Source: DATHWB01 sp040905965
GTDB taxonomy: Bacteria; Actinomycetota; Acidimicrobiia; Spongiisociales; ZC4RG35
NCBI GenBank assembly: GCA_040905965.1
Contig: JBBDQP010000073.1
Coordinates: 1 to 28,020, forward strand
DNA: 28,020 nt
Reading direction: 5' to 3'
Each line of letters opens with the position of its first letter. Positions within the stretch are counted from its first letter, which is position 1. A program made the position numbers and the translations under genes. Below are positions 1 to 8,354 of this stretch, one piece after another. The notes below the pieces were generated by a model. That model searched no databases. It saw only the letters and a program-made list of their open reading frames with translations, and was not told the origin of the DNA.

Positions 1-174
1 GCGGGCGGTGTGGGCGACGAAGGCGCCCGGTCCGCAGCCGACGTCGAGGTGGCGTATCGGTTCGGTCTGGATCCAGCGGGTCGCCTGGTCCACGTACCAG
101 TCGAGTTTGCGCTTCGGGTTCTGGCGTGCGTAATCGCCGTAGTGGGTTGCGAAGTAGGCCTCGTCGAAGGTCAT
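1..174 (-). CDS. Class I SAM-dependent methyltransferase, N-terminal part
   Basis: Only the first 58 residues lie in the window; the gene runs off the left edge on the minus strand. They contain a short N-terminal helix region and then motif I of Rossmann-fold methyltransferases, HLDVGCGPGAF, at about residues 41-51, which binds S-adenosylmethionine. The ATG at 174-172 overlaps the TGA of the upstream glycosyltransferase (173-171) as ATGA, so the two are probably translationally coupled. A methyltransferase coupled to a glycosyltransferase suggests modification of a glycan or lipid carrier, but the substrate cannot be read from the sequence. Family call is firm, function is not. Confidence 0.8.
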   Translation of the reverse strand, partial: MTFDEAYFATHYGDYARQNPKRKLDWYVDQATRWIQTEPIRHLDVGCGPGAFVAHTAR

Positions 175-956
175 CGACCGAGTCGCCTATGGACGACGAG
201 ACGCAGGGTGGCAGCCATCGTCTGAGCCACGTCCATTTTGCTGGCACCCTGCTTCAGGTCGTAGCGGAGGATGAGGGGGGCCTCGCCGAAGATGAGGTCC
301 TTGTTCCGCCGGAGCTGGAGGAGGATGTCGACCATCACCTGAAAGCCGTCCTGTTGAAAAAATGCAGAGCCTTCATGGGCGAGGACGTCCTGTAACACCG
401 CGGCCCGGTAGGCGCGGTACCCGCAGGTGTAGTCGCGGACACCGTGAATCGGGAAGAGGACCCGTAAGAGGATGCTTGCTGCGAGGCTCAGGATCTGCCG
501 GAGCGGCGGCACGCCTCGGACCCTGCTGCCCTTCTGATAGCGGGAAGCGATCACGACGTCATGGCCTTCGCGCACCATTCGCACCATGCGCAGGATCAGC
601 TCGGGGGTGTGGGTGTTGTCCGCATCGAGGGTGACGAGGATGTCACGCGGATCGGCCAACTCGCATGCAGTGAAGAGTCCATCGCGGATGCTGGCACCCA
701 ACCCGAGGTTGACCTCGTGTCGGACCAGACGGATAGGCATGGATTCGGCGAAAGAAGTGCAGATGGTGGCACTGACATCGGAGGAGCCGTCATCGACGAT
801 GATCACTTCGTAACGGAGGTCGACGTCCGCCATCGCATCCCCGACTCGCCTGAGAAGATCTGGCAGGGCCGCTTCTTCGTTGTAGGCGGGAAGCACCAGC
901 CACACCTTGCTGCGGGTGGGCCGGCTCGATGAAGCAGTTTCCGTGTGAATGGTCAT
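171..956 (-). CDS. Family 2 glycosyltransferase, DPM1-like
   Basis: 261 residues. The N-terminal LVLPAYNEE (about 20-28), IIVDDGSSD (52-60) and TLDADNTHTPEL near residue 110 (DxD-type nucleotide-sugar/metal site) are typical of GT-A fold family 2 enzymes. The length and the GYRAYR segment after a hydrophobic stretch (about 155-175) resemble polyprenyl-phosphate mannose/glucose synthases, which load a sugar from a nucleotide donor onto a lipid carrier at the membrane. No C-terminal multi-span domain is present. It overlaps the following methyltransferase by 4 bases and is divergent from the SDR gene at 1113. Donor and acceptor are unknown. Confidence 0.85.
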   Translation of the reverse strand: MTIHTETASSSRPTRSKVWLVLPAYNEEAALPDLLRRVGDAMADVDLRYEVIIVDDGSSDVSATICTSFAESMPIRLVRHEVNLGLGASIRDGLFTACELADPRDILVTLDADNTHTPELILRMVRMVREGHDVVIASRYQKGSRVRGVPPLRQILSLAASILLRVLFPIHGVRDYTCGYRAYRAAVLQDVLAHEGSAFFQQDGFQVMVDILLQLRRNKDLIFGEAPLILRYDLKQGASKMDVAQTMAATLRLVVHRRLGR

Positions 957-1098
957 GCCCCTAGATCGGTCGACGACGGGGGAAAGCGTAGGAGTTCAGG
1001 CGGGAGACTCGGGTTGCGGTCCGACGGGTCGGGCGTCGAGTTGCGAAAAGCCGTTGCCCGCGGAGAGAGATGGATCCGGTTCGGGATAGCCCGCTCGT

Positions 1099-1104
1099 TA
1101 TCTT
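1099..1104 (+). promoter_or_regulatory. Candidate -10 box of the SDR gene within the 957-1112 divergent intergenic region
   Basis: TATCTT fits TANNNT and ends 8 bases before the ATG at 1113, the geometry expected of a leaderless or very short-leader actinobacterial transcript. No convincing -35 is seen. The rest of 957-1112 separates two divergent genes and shows no RNA gene or small ORF that I can support. Confidence 0.35.
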
Positions 1105-1112
1105 TCGGGGCA

Positions 1113-2078
1113 ATGTCAGCATCATCAGACGGTCTCACCGGTACCCGCGTCATCGTGCTCGGCGGCGCTGGCTTCGTCGGATCCCACTTGTGCGAGCGAC
1201 TGCTCGCCTGTGGGGCGGATGTCGTGTGCCTCGACAACCTGATGACGGGGACCGAACAAAACACTGAGCATCTCGCTGGCGAGCGGCTCCCCGTCATCAA
1301 CCACGACAACAGAGAACATATCTCGGTCGACGGGACGGTTGATTACGTCTTCAACTTCGTCTCTCCTGCGTCGCCGGTCGACTTCGAACGGTGGCCGATC
1401 CAGTTCCTCGAAATCGGCGCCATCGGCACCCACAACGCTCTCGGGTTGGCGCTAGCGACGAAAGCGGTGTTCCTTCAGGCCTCCACCTCAAAGGTGTACG
1501 GCGACCCGCTCGTGAACCCGCAACCCGAGGACTACTGGGGGAACGTGAACCCGATCGGGGTGCGTGGTGTCTACGACGAGGGGAAGCGGTACGGGGAGGC
1601 ACTGGTGATGGCCTTTCACCGGGCCCATGGGCTACGGACTCGGATCGCCAGGATCTTCAACACGTACGGCCCGCGGATGCGACCTGATGATGGTCGCGTC
1701 GTACCCGCGTTCTTCATGGCCGCTTTGCGTGGCATGCCGCTACCGGTGCATGGGGACGGGTCACAAGCTCGATCGCTGTGTCTCGTCGACGACTTGATCG
1801 ACGGCCTTGTCCGGCTCGCTGCCTCCGACTTCGTCGCACCGGTAGAGCTAGGCAATCCGGACGAGGTGACCATCTTGGAGCTTGCGCACATGTTCAGCGA
1901 AGTCGTGGGCTCGGAGTCCGAGATCGAATTCGCGCCTCGGCTAGCGGACGATCCGCAGGTTCGTTCTCCCGATATTCGGCGTGCTCGTACCCAGTTGGAC
2001 TGGGAACCGGTGACGTCGCTGCGGGAAGGCCTCGAACGGACCGCGCCGTGGTTCCAGTCCTCTCTGGCCTGCGGGTGA
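1113..2078 (+). CDS. Extended SDR, UDP-glucuronate decarboxylase-like
   Basis: 321 residues, NAD-dependent epimerase/dehydratase superfamily. Visible are the dinucleotide motif GGAGFVGSH (17-25), STSKVYGDP (124-132), the catalytic YxxxK as Y154/K158 in YDEGKRYGE, and FNTYGPRMRPDDGRV (182-196). The last motif and overall spacing are those of UDP-glucuronic acid decarboxylases, which make UDP-xylose. However, the Glu that UXS and the ArnA decarboxylase carry in TSEVYG is Lys here, so decarboxylation is doubtful. I chose the ATG at 1113 because the Rossmann motif begins soon after it and upstream codons lack family character. It overlaps the next gene by 4 bases (GTGA). Confidence 0.85.
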   Translation: MSASSDGLTGTRVIVLGGAGFVGSHLCERLLACGADVVCLDNLMTGTEQNTEHLAGERLPVINHDNREHISVDGTVDYVFNFVSPASPVDFERWPIQFLEIGAIGTHNALGLALATKAVFLQASTSKVYGDPLVNPQPEDYWGNVNPIGVRGVYDEGKRYGEALVMAFHRAHGLRTRIARIFNTYGPRMRPDDGRVVPAFFMAALRGMPLPVHGDGSQARSLCLVDDLIDGLVRLAASDFVAPVELGNPDEVTILELAHMFSEVVGSESEIEFAPRLADDPQVRSPDIRRARTQLDWEPVTSLREGLERTAPWFQSSLACG

Positions 2079-2425
2079 GCGCCAGCCCGTCGCATAGGAC
2101 GGGACGGCGCACGATCCTCGCCGCGCTCGCGGCAATTGGATTGGTCGCGCAGCCCGCGTTCATCGATCGCCAGCCCGATCGTCAAGCTGAATTCGCTTTT
2201 GAGCTCTTTGCGAAAGGGGCGCCTCCCGAAGAGTATGTCGTCGAGTTACCTGATGAACGGTTGACGGTGACCGTTCCGCAACTGCAGCGCATGGCCCTGG
2301 CAAACCTCGATTACACCGAGGTTTATCCCCGCTACCTCTGCGAGCGCTACCCGGCAGCGGTCGAGGTGGAGGTGTATCGGTCGGGCGTTGCCCTGTCGGT
2401 CACTGACTGTGGAACCGGGGCCTGA
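2075..2425 (+). CDS. Small protein of unknown function with N-terminal hydrophobic segment
   Basis: 116 residues from a GTG that overlaps the SDR stop codon (GTGA). After a basic start (SHRTGRR) comes a hydrophobic helix, ILAALAAIGLVAQPAF, consistent with a signal anchor or signal peptide, then an acidic region that would lie outside the membrane, with two cysteines near the C-terminus. I recognise no family. Its stop overlaps the ATG of the HTTM-like gene (TGATG), so it is part of a coupled SDR-small protein-HTTM-methyltransferase run and may be an accessory of the membrane protein. Confidence 0.65.
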   Translation: MSASPSHRTGRRTILAALAAIGLVAQPAFIDRQPDRQAEFAFELFAKGAPPEEYVVELPDERLTVTVPQLQRMALANLDYTEVYPRYLCERYPAAVEVEVYRSGVALSVTDCGTGA

Positions 2426-3189
2426 TGACGACGGTGTCACCGTCATCGGTGGAGATATCAGCCCGCCTACTCGTCGCAGGAGCAGGCCTGATGGTCATTG
2501 ATGCGGCCCTGACGTTCTATGAAATTGTGACCGAGCAGGCGATTCGCATCCCACGGTTCGCCTGGTACGTACTCACCCCAGGCGTTGCGATTGTGCTGAT
2601 CGCGGGATGGGTGATCGGCTTGGCCTTGTTCGTGAATCCGCGGATCCGAGTGCGGTGGGGGTGGATCGCTCCGTTGGGAACAGTCGCTGTCGCCCTCGCC
2701 GACCGACAGACATGGGCCGGGTCCGTGCTCTACCTGATCGCAGTCTGGACTGCGCTCCACTGGTGGTCGGCGCGCTTGGCTGTAGATCCTCGATCCGCCG
2801 CGGACCGCCTGATCCCGCTGCGCGTCCTGCAGGTTCATCTGACGGGCGTGCTGCTTTGGGCCGCATACGCCAAGTTGAACGGTCGATTCCTGTCGGGTTC
2901 GGTGCTCTCGGTGTCCTTTACGGGAATGGTCGGGCTGCCTGAGGCATGGGTCACCCCACGAGTGCTCCGGGCTGCCGCCGTTGCGACCATCACAGCAGAG
3001 GTGGCGATCGCCGCGGGGCTCTGGACAACGAGCCTGCGGCGTGCGTCCGCCGCGCTCGGCCTGCTCTTCCACGTCGTGGTCTTCCTCTTCCTCTCACCGA
3101 CTCTCGTTCTCGGCGGTTTCGGCCTGGTCATGGCTTCTGGGTATGTGCTGTTCATGGGTCGGATCTCGGGAGAGCTTCACCATGGCTGA
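2425..3189 (+). CDS. HTTM-like multi-span membrane protein
   Basis: 254 residues with about six to seven hydrophobic segments. The stretch QVHLTGVLLWAAYAKLNGRF near residues 135-155 and the later LGLLFHVVVFLFL match the typical YxxAKLNxxW and H-rich helix pattern of HTTM proteins, the membrane module related to vitamin K-dependent gamma-carboxylase. Bacterial HTTM proteins are mostly uncharacterised and can occur beside DCC or glycan genes. The protein is shorter than most family members. It is coupled on both sides: TGATG with the upstream gene and an 8-base overlap with the methyltransferase. Family assignment is by motif memory and is moderate. Confidence 0.6.
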   Translation: MTTVSPSSVEISARLLVAGAGLMVIDAALTFYEIVTEQAIRIPRFAWYVLTPGVAIVLIAGWVIGLALFVNPRIRVRWGWIAPLGTVAVALADRQTWAGSVLYLIAVWTALHWWSARLAVDPRSAADRLIPLRVLQVHLTGVLLWAAYAKLNGRFLSGSVLSVSFTGMVGLPEAWVTPRVLRAAAVATITAEVAIAAGLWTTSLRRASAALGLLFHVVVFLFLSPTLVLGGFGLVMASGYVLFMGRISGELHHG

Positions 3190-3883
3190 TCGGGGGTGGG
3201 AGGGACTCACCCGGTGGTGGCTGGACGAGCTGCAAACGGACCCTGCCTACGAAGAATTCGTGACTCCGACGATCGTTGAACTGGTTCGTGCCGCACCGGG
3301 GTGGAGGGTCCTCGATGTCGGCTGTGGTGAGGGGCGACTGATGCACCGCCTTACCGCGGCGGGCGCGAGGCCGATTGGCGTGGACATCGGCATGGAGTTG
3401 CTGGAACTCGCGGTGGGTGTTGCGCCCGTTGCTCGGGTGCGCCTGCCATCGATGGGCGCGATCCGGGACGCGGCATTCGACGCCGCCGCGGTGTCACTGG
3501 TGCTCGAGCACCTCGAGGATGAGGCGGCGTTTCTTGCCGAACTCGGGCGAGTGGTGCGGCCCGGTGGGCGGCTGGCGCTGGTGGTCAACCACCCGATCTT
3601 CACCGCCCCGGAATCGGCTCCCATCCAGGAAGACGACGAGGTGCTGTGGCGTCCCGGGCGATATTTTGAACGGGGCCACACCGATGAGAAGGCAGGAGAG
3701 GGGACGATCCGCTTCTACCACCGGACAATGGCGGAACTGTTGAACGCAGCGTCTGATGGCGGATGGGATCTGGAGCGGATGGTGGAGATGGGAGTCAGCA
3801 ACACCCAGGTTGATCGTTCTCCTGCCCTTGGTCAGCAACGGCACATCCCGCGCCTGTTGGGAGCGGCGTGGAGGAGGCGGTAG
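3182..3883 (+). CDS. Class I SAM-dependent methyltransferase
   Basis: 233 residues. Motif I VLDVGCGEGRL (43-53) and the acidic end of strand beta-2 (GVDIGMELLELA) define a UbiE/type-11-like methyltransferase; VSLVLEHLEDE and the ELGRVVRPGGRLALVVNHP segment are motifs II-III. The ATG at 3182 lies inside the end of the HTTM gene, preceded by GGGAG about 10 bases upstream. The substrate is unknown; the C-terminal half with conserved aromatic and HTDEKAGEG residues resembles small-molecule methyltransferases. The stop is 2 bases before the assembly gap, so whatever followed in this operon is not visible. Confidence 0.8.
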   Translation: MADRGWEGLTRWWLDELQTDPAYEEFVTPTIVELVRAAPGWRVLDVGCGEGRLMHRLTAAGARPIGVDIGMELLELAVGVAPVARVRLPSMGAIRDAAFDAAAVSLVLEHLEDEAAFLAELGRVVRPGGRLALVVNHPIFTAPESAPIQEDDEVLWRPGRYFERGHTDEKAGEGTIRFYHRTMAELLNAASDGGWDLERMVEMGVSNTQVDRSPALGQQRHIPRLLGAAWRRR

Positions 3884-3885
3884 GC

Positions 3886-3985
3886 NNNNNNNNNNNNNNN
3901 NNNNNNNNNNNNNNNNNNNNNNNNNNNNNNNNNNNNNNNNNNNNNNNNNNNNNNNNNNNNNNNNNNNNNNNNNNNNNNNNNNNNN
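3886..3985. other. Assembly gap (100 N)
   Basis: Exactly 100 undetermined bases, the conventional placeholder for a scaffold gap of unknown true length. It removes the extreme C-terminus of the histidine kinase to the right and any gene between it and the methyltransferase. Linkage across it rests on scaffolding, not sequence. Confidence 0.95.
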
Positions 3986-5555
3986 CGGCGGGGAGTTCGA
4001 GGTCGAAGGCGGTCAGGTTGTTGTGACGGCGGTAGCTGAGGGTGCCGCCCATCGCACGGGCCAGGCTGGCGCTCACGTACAGACCCAGACCGACGCTGGG
4101 CAGCGCCTGGCTGGACTTCGCGACCGAGGCGAACGGCTGGAAGATGCGTTCCACGTCCTCAGGCGGGACGCCGTCGCCGTCGTCGACGACGCTGAGGACG
4201 ACCACGCCGGGGAGTCGGCGGGACTCGATGCTCACATGTTCGCCGCCATACTTGAAAGCGTTCACCACCAGGTTCCTGACGATCTGGGCCACCCTGCCCG
4301 GATCGGCTACCCACGCTCGGTCGTCGTCGAAGCCGACATCGATGTTGCGGCGCAGGTCGCTGGGGATCGACGCCAGCGCCCGATCTGTCACCCCACGGAG
4401 AGCCACTGTTTCGATGTCCAGGTGCAGGCCGGAGATGTCTGCCCGTGAGCCGACAAGCAGGTCCTTGACGAGGGCGCTCACCTCGTTCGACTGTTCGGCG
4501 ATCTGACGGACCATGTCTCGAGCCTCGTCTTCGGACAGGTCATCCCAGGAGGATTGCAACAAACCGGCATACCCCACCACCGCGGTCAACGGCGTGCGTA
4601 TCTCGTGGCTCACCGAGCCGATGAACTGCTCACGGGCCACGTTGATCTTCTCGTTGTCCGCCACCTCCACTCGCAGGCGACGCCGCTGTGCGATTCCGCC
4701 GGTGACGAGCATCCCCGTGAGTGCCAGGGCAGTGGTGATCACAAGCCCCAGAGGGAGGACGATCTCGTTCGGGTAGAGATCTGGGCTGCGAGCGATCACC
4801 GTCAACGCCCACACACGGTTGCCGAAGTTCACTGTCATGCCCCGGAAGGCGACATCGCGGGGCGAGAGCTGGGTGGACAGATCGAGACTCGCCGAGACCC
4901 GATCGGAAACTTCCGTAGGCAGTTCGGCGGCGAGAAGATCGGCGTTGACGACGGCGAAGGGAAGATCGCCTTCATGGGTGTGGGGGCTGATGAGGATCGC
5001 CGTCCTACTGGGGAGCCTGGGCATCGGCCCAAATCCGGTCGCCGAGAGTTCGCCAGTGCGTATGGCACCCGCGATCGCCTCGCGTGCCTCCCGGCGGGCG
5101 GACAGGTCGGCGTCTACCCAGTCGAGGTCGGGAACCTCGGACGAGAACAGATCCACCAGGTACGAGTCGTCGGAGACCGTAATCGTGCCCCAGGCGATCA
5201 CACCTGCCACCGGGACCGACTCTTCGAAGTAGTGGCCGAACTGGTCATTGTCGAGATCCGGTTGAACCTCCTGCAATGACCGCGCACCGTGCAGTATGGC
5301 GACGATCTTGTCGAGTTCGGTCTCGATCGCGAACGCCGTCATTTCCGCCACCAGGTCGAGCCGCTCCGCCGCAGCAGTCTGATCGGCCGCCGCCACGCCC
5401 AGCGTGAAGAGAGCCCCGATGACGGCGATGGCAACACCAATCAGAACGGAGACAGGCTCGAACCGGGAGTTCGACGTTTTGGACACTGATCTTGTTTTCG
5501 GCCTGAACCAGCGGCGACTGAAGACGAACGACAACCGGCCAGCAGCGACCAACAT
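3986..5555 (-). CDS. CHASE-domain sensor histidine kinase, C-terminus in gap
   Basis: 523 residues visible. TM1 is about 35-57, an extracytoplasmic CHASE-like sensor domain about 60-260, TM2 about 265-288, then HisKA with phospho-acceptor H317 in SVSHEIRTPL, and HATPase with N box NLVVNAFKYGG (428-438), G1 VVDDGDGVPP and G2 SVGLGLYVSASLA. The visible end (FDLELPA) is where such kinases normally stop, so only a few residues should be missing. No response regulator is adjacent. The ATG at 5555 lies 6 bases from the divergent uvrC start; a GTG at 5486 (residue 24) is a reasonable alternative start that would give a shorter cytoplasmic N-terminus. Confidence 0.85.
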
Positions 5556-5561
5556 AGGGGG

Positions 5562-7388
5562 GTGCGACGTCCGCCCACCGCAGAGATACCCGACCAGCCC
5601 GGCGCCTACCTGTTCCGTGACCGCCACGGCCGAGTGATCTATGTAGGCAAGGCGAAATCGCTGCGTAAGCGCGTCACCTCCTACTTCTCCCGGGATCTCC
5701 ACCCGCGCACCGAGACGATGGTGGAGGCGGCCGAGACGGTCGAATGGATCATCGCCGACTCCGAAGTCGCCGCCCTGATGCTCGAGTACTCGCTGATCAA
5801 GGAACACCGGCCGCGCTTCAACATCAAACTGCGCGACGACAAGTCCTATCCGTACCTGGCCATCACCCGTGTCGATGAATGGCCCCGGGCCAGAGTGATG
5901 CGGGGCAAGAAGCGGAAAGGCAACGAATACTTCGGCCCGTACGCCCACACCTACGCCATCCGCAAGACGCTCGACCTGCTGTTGCGGACGTTCCCGGTGC
6001 GGACCTGTTCGGACGGGGTGTTCCGCCGTCAGCAAGCCCAGGGCCGGCCATGCCTGCTCTTCCACATCGAAAAGTGTGCCGGGCCGTGTGTGGGGGAGGT
6101 TTCTGCGACCGAGTACACGGAGTTGGTGGACGGGCTCGCCGACTTCCTGCGGGGCAATACCGACGGCATCGTCGAGGACCTGCGAGACCGCATGTGGGAG
6201 ACGGCTCAACGCCAGGAATACGAGCTGGCGGCTCGCTATCGGGACCGGATCGGCGACCTCGAACGTGCAGTCGAACGCCAAGAAATCGTCACCGAACGCC
6301 CCGAATACTTCGACCTCATCGCCTTCCACGGCGACGACCTGGAGACCTCGGTGCAGGTGCTGTATGTGAGGAAAGGTCGGGTTGTCGGAAGGTTCGGATC
6401 GGTCGTCGACCGGGTCGAAGATCTCACCGACGAAGAGTTGATGGGCGAAATCGTGCGGGAGCTGTATCTCGACGAGACGCCGCCCAAGACCGTGCTCGTC
6501 GGGCTGATGCCGCCCGACGCCGAAGGGGTGGAGGCGTGGCTGGCCGAGAGGCGAGGGTCATCGGTGGGGTTGCGGGTGCCGCAACGGGGCCAGAAGCGAC
6601 GGCTCATGGAAACGACGACGGTGAACGCTCGGGAAGCCTTCGGACGGCACCGTCTCAAACGCCAGTCCGATCACAACGCCAGGGCGCGGGCGCTGCGCTC
6701 GTTGCAGGAAGTGCTCGGGCTGGAAGAGGCGCCGCTGCGGATCGAGGCCTACGACATCTCCACGCTGCAGGGCACCAACACGGTCGCCTCGATGGTGGTG
6801 ATGGAAGACGCCTTGCCAAAACGGGGGGAATATCGGCGGTTCAAGATCCGCACCGTCGACGGCCAGGACGACTTCGCCTCCATGGAAGAAGCCCTGCGGC
6901 GGCGGTTCACCGCCTACCTGCGGGAGATCCGCAAGCCGTTGGAAGAACAAGGCCGCTTCTCCTATCCGCCGTCACTGATCCTCGTCGACGGCGGGCCGGG
7001 CCAGTTGGGCAGGGCCGAAAAGGTGCTTGACGAGCTGGATCTCGATATCCCCGCCATCGGACTCGCCAAACGGATGGAGGAGGTCTACCTGCCGGGCCAA
7101 CCGGACCCGATCCGGATTCCGCGGGACGCCGAAGCGCTCTACCTGTTGCAGCAGATCCGGGACGAGGCGCATCGCTTCGCCATCACCTATCACCGGGATT
7201 TGCGGTCCAAGTCCATGGTCGACTCCATCTTGGACGAGGTGGTAGGGGTGGGCCCGGGCCGCAAGAAGGCGCTCATCGCTCGGTTCGGTTCCGTGAAGAA
7301 GATGCGCGAGGCGTCGGTGGAGGATCTTGCTTCGGTGGTCCCATCGACGGTGGCCCAGGCCGTGTGGGAGGCGTTGCACACGGGGTGA
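5562..7388 (+). CDS. uvrC: UvrABC excinuclease subunit C
   Basis: 608 residues, the usual UvrC length. It makes both incisions around UvrB-marked DNA lesions in nucleotide excision repair. Domains in order: GIY-YIG nuclease (PGAYLF...VIYVGKAKSLRKRV, about 13-40), a Cys-rich segment, UVR motif (about 200-235) for UvrB contact, RNase H-like 5' nuclease with AYDIS, LVDGGPGQL and the DEAHRFAITYHR histidine, and a C-terminal HhH (VVGVGPGRKKAL). The GTG at 5562 directly abuts AGGGGG (5556-5561), too close for normal ribosome binding, so initiation may be leaderless. It heads the rapZ-yvcK-glycolysis region as in other actinobacteria. Confidence 0.95.
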   Translation: MRRPPTAEIPDQPGAYLFRDRHGRVIYVGKAKSLRKRVTSYFSRDLHPRTETMVEAAETVEWIIADSEVAALMLEYSLIKEHRPRFNIKLRDDKSYPYLAITRVDEWPRARVMRGKKRKGNEYFGPYAHTYAIRKTLDLLLRTFPVRTCSDGVFRRQQAQGRPCLLFHIEKCAGPCVGEVSATEYTELVDGLADFLRGNTDGIVEDLRDRMWETAQRQEYELAARYRDRIGDLERAVERQEIVTERPEYFDLIAFHGDDLETSVQVLYVRKGRVVGRFGSVVDRVEDLTDEELMGEIVRELYLDETPPKTVLVGLMPPDAEGVEAWLAERRGSSVGLRVPQRGQKRRLMETTTVNAREAFGRHRLKRQSDHNARARALRSLQEVLGLEEAPLRIEAYDISTLQGTNTVASMVVMEDALPKRGEYRRFKIRTVDGQDDFASMEEALRRRFTAYLREIRKPLEEQGRFSYPPSLILVDGGPGQLGRAEKVLDELDLDIPAIGLAKRMEEVYLPGQPDPIRIPRDAEALYLLQQIRDEAHRFAITYHRDLRSKSMVDSILDEVVGVGPGRKKALIARFGSVKKMREASVEDLASVVPSTVAQAVWEALHTG

Positions 7389-7413
7389 GCGGGGTCAGAG
7401 CTGCCCAAACCGT

Positions 7414-7466
7414 TTTTGGACGTCCAAACGCTTCATTGCTGTAGCGCTCGTTCGCTAAGAATCGGG
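7414..7466 (+). repeat. Dispersed 53-base imperfect repeat, copy 1
   Basis: The last 40 bases (7427-7466) match 20598-20637 at 35 of 40 positions, and a shared TTTTGG lies 13 bases further upstream in both. This copy carries a perfect 12-base palindrome TTGGACGTCCAA at 7416-7427. It lies between uvrC and rapZ. The sequence GTTCGCTAAGAA is the best conserved core. Confidence 0.7.
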
Positions 7467-7478
7467 TTGTGGGCGAGG

Positions 7479-7484
7479 TAGCGT
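7479..7484 (+). promoter_or_regulatory. Candidate leaderless -10 box of the rapZ operon
   Basis: TAGCGT fits TANNNT and is followed by 6 bases and the ATG at 7491, the spacing of leaderless actinobacterial promoters. The upstream -35 region would overlap the end of repeat copy 1. There is no good Shine-Dalgarno sequence for 7491, which agrees with this reading. Confidence 0.4.
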
Positions 7485-7490
7485 TGGGGT

Positions 7491-8354
7491 ATGGGTGATG
7501 TGATGACGCCGCAGGTACTCGTGCTGACCGGGATGTCCGGTGCCGGGCGGTCGACCGCGGCCAAAATGCTCGAAGACCTCGGATTCACCGTCATCGACAA
7601 CCTGCCCCCGCAATTGATCACCGGGGCGGTCGACCATCACGGGGTCACCGAAGGCCGTCGCAAGCTCGCATTGGTGATCGACTCGCGGGGCGGGTTGCCG
7701 GTCGATGCCATCCACGATGCGATTCGCGGTCTCGAGCAACAGGGCATCCGCACCCGTCTGCTGTTTCTCGACGCTGATGACCAGTCGATCATCCGTCGCT
7801 ACGAAGAGAATCGTCGACCCCACCCCCTGCAGAAGGGCAGCCTCACCGAAGCGATCGCCGCCGAACGCGCCCTGCTCGAACCACTCAAAGACGAGTCCGA
7901 CACCGTGATCGACACGACCGAACTCAACGTCCACCAATTCCGCGAGCGGATCGACGACCAGTTCTCCGAAGGCACCCAACGACCGATGCGGGTTTCGGTC
8001 ACGTCCTTCGGGTTCAAGCACGGCACGCCGCGTGACATCGACCTCATGTTCGACGTCCGCTTCCTCCCCAATCCGCATTGGGAGCCGGAACTTCGCCCGT
8101 ATCGGGGGACTGACAGCCAGGTCGCCGACTTCGTACTCGCCTCCGACGACGCCCAAGAGTTCCTGTCACACGTCGAAGGCTTCCTCGAATTCGTCATCCC
8201 CCGGTTCGAAGCCGAAGGCAAGTCGTATCTGACGATCGGCATCGGATGCACCGGCGGACACCACCGGTCCGTCGCCCTCGCCGAAGAGATCGGTACCTGG
8301 CTGGACGAGCGCGACATCGATGCCAGAGTCCGACACCGCGACATCGACAAATGA
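7491..8354 (+). CDS. rapZ: RapZ/YvcJ family nucleotide-binding protein
   Basis: 287 residues. P-loop LTGMSGAGRST near the N-terminus, then the C-terminal RapZ domain with DVRFLPNPHWEPELRPYRG and GIGCTGGHHRSV. In E. coli RapZ is an RNA-binding adaptor that controls glmS through GlmY/GlmZ; the Gram-positive homologue YvcJ hydrolyses nucleotides and its precise role, also in actinobacteria, is less clear. It overlaps yvcK by 4 bases (ATGA), the conserved pairing of these two genes. A second ATG at 7503 is possible as start, with GGGTGAT just upstream; I kept 7491 because of the leaderless -10 box. Confidence 0.93.
   Translation: MGDVMTPQVLVLTGMSGAGRSTAAKMLEDLGFTVIDNLPPQLITGAVDHHGVTEGRRKLALVIDSRGGLPVDAIHDAIRGLEQQGIRTRLLFLDADDQSIIRRYEENRRPHPLQKGSLTEAIAAERALLEPLKDESDTVIDTTELNVHQFRERIDDQFSEGTQRPMRVSVTSFGFKHGTPRDIDLMFDVRFLPNPHWEPELRPYRGTDSQVADFVLASDDAQEFLSHVEGFLEFVIPRFEAEGKSYLTIGIGCTGGHHRSVALAEEIGTWLDERDIDARVRHRDIDK

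Noticed and set aside
945..1112. N-terminal extension of the SDR to 945
   Set aside because: The Rossmann motif starts soon after ATG 1113; the extension has no family similarity and would overlap the glycosyltransferase start.
3795..6329. A very long minus-strand frame across the gap and uvrC
   Set aside because: Only 3986-5555 has protein character (CHASE histidine kinase). The part over uvrC (5562-6329) is an antisense shadow and the part beyond the gap reads the methyltransferase backwards.
5879..7030. 383-codon plus-strand frame inside uvrC
   Set aside because: Arg/Gly/Pro-rich shadow of uvrC in another frame; no family motif, and uvrC motifs occupy the true frame throughout.
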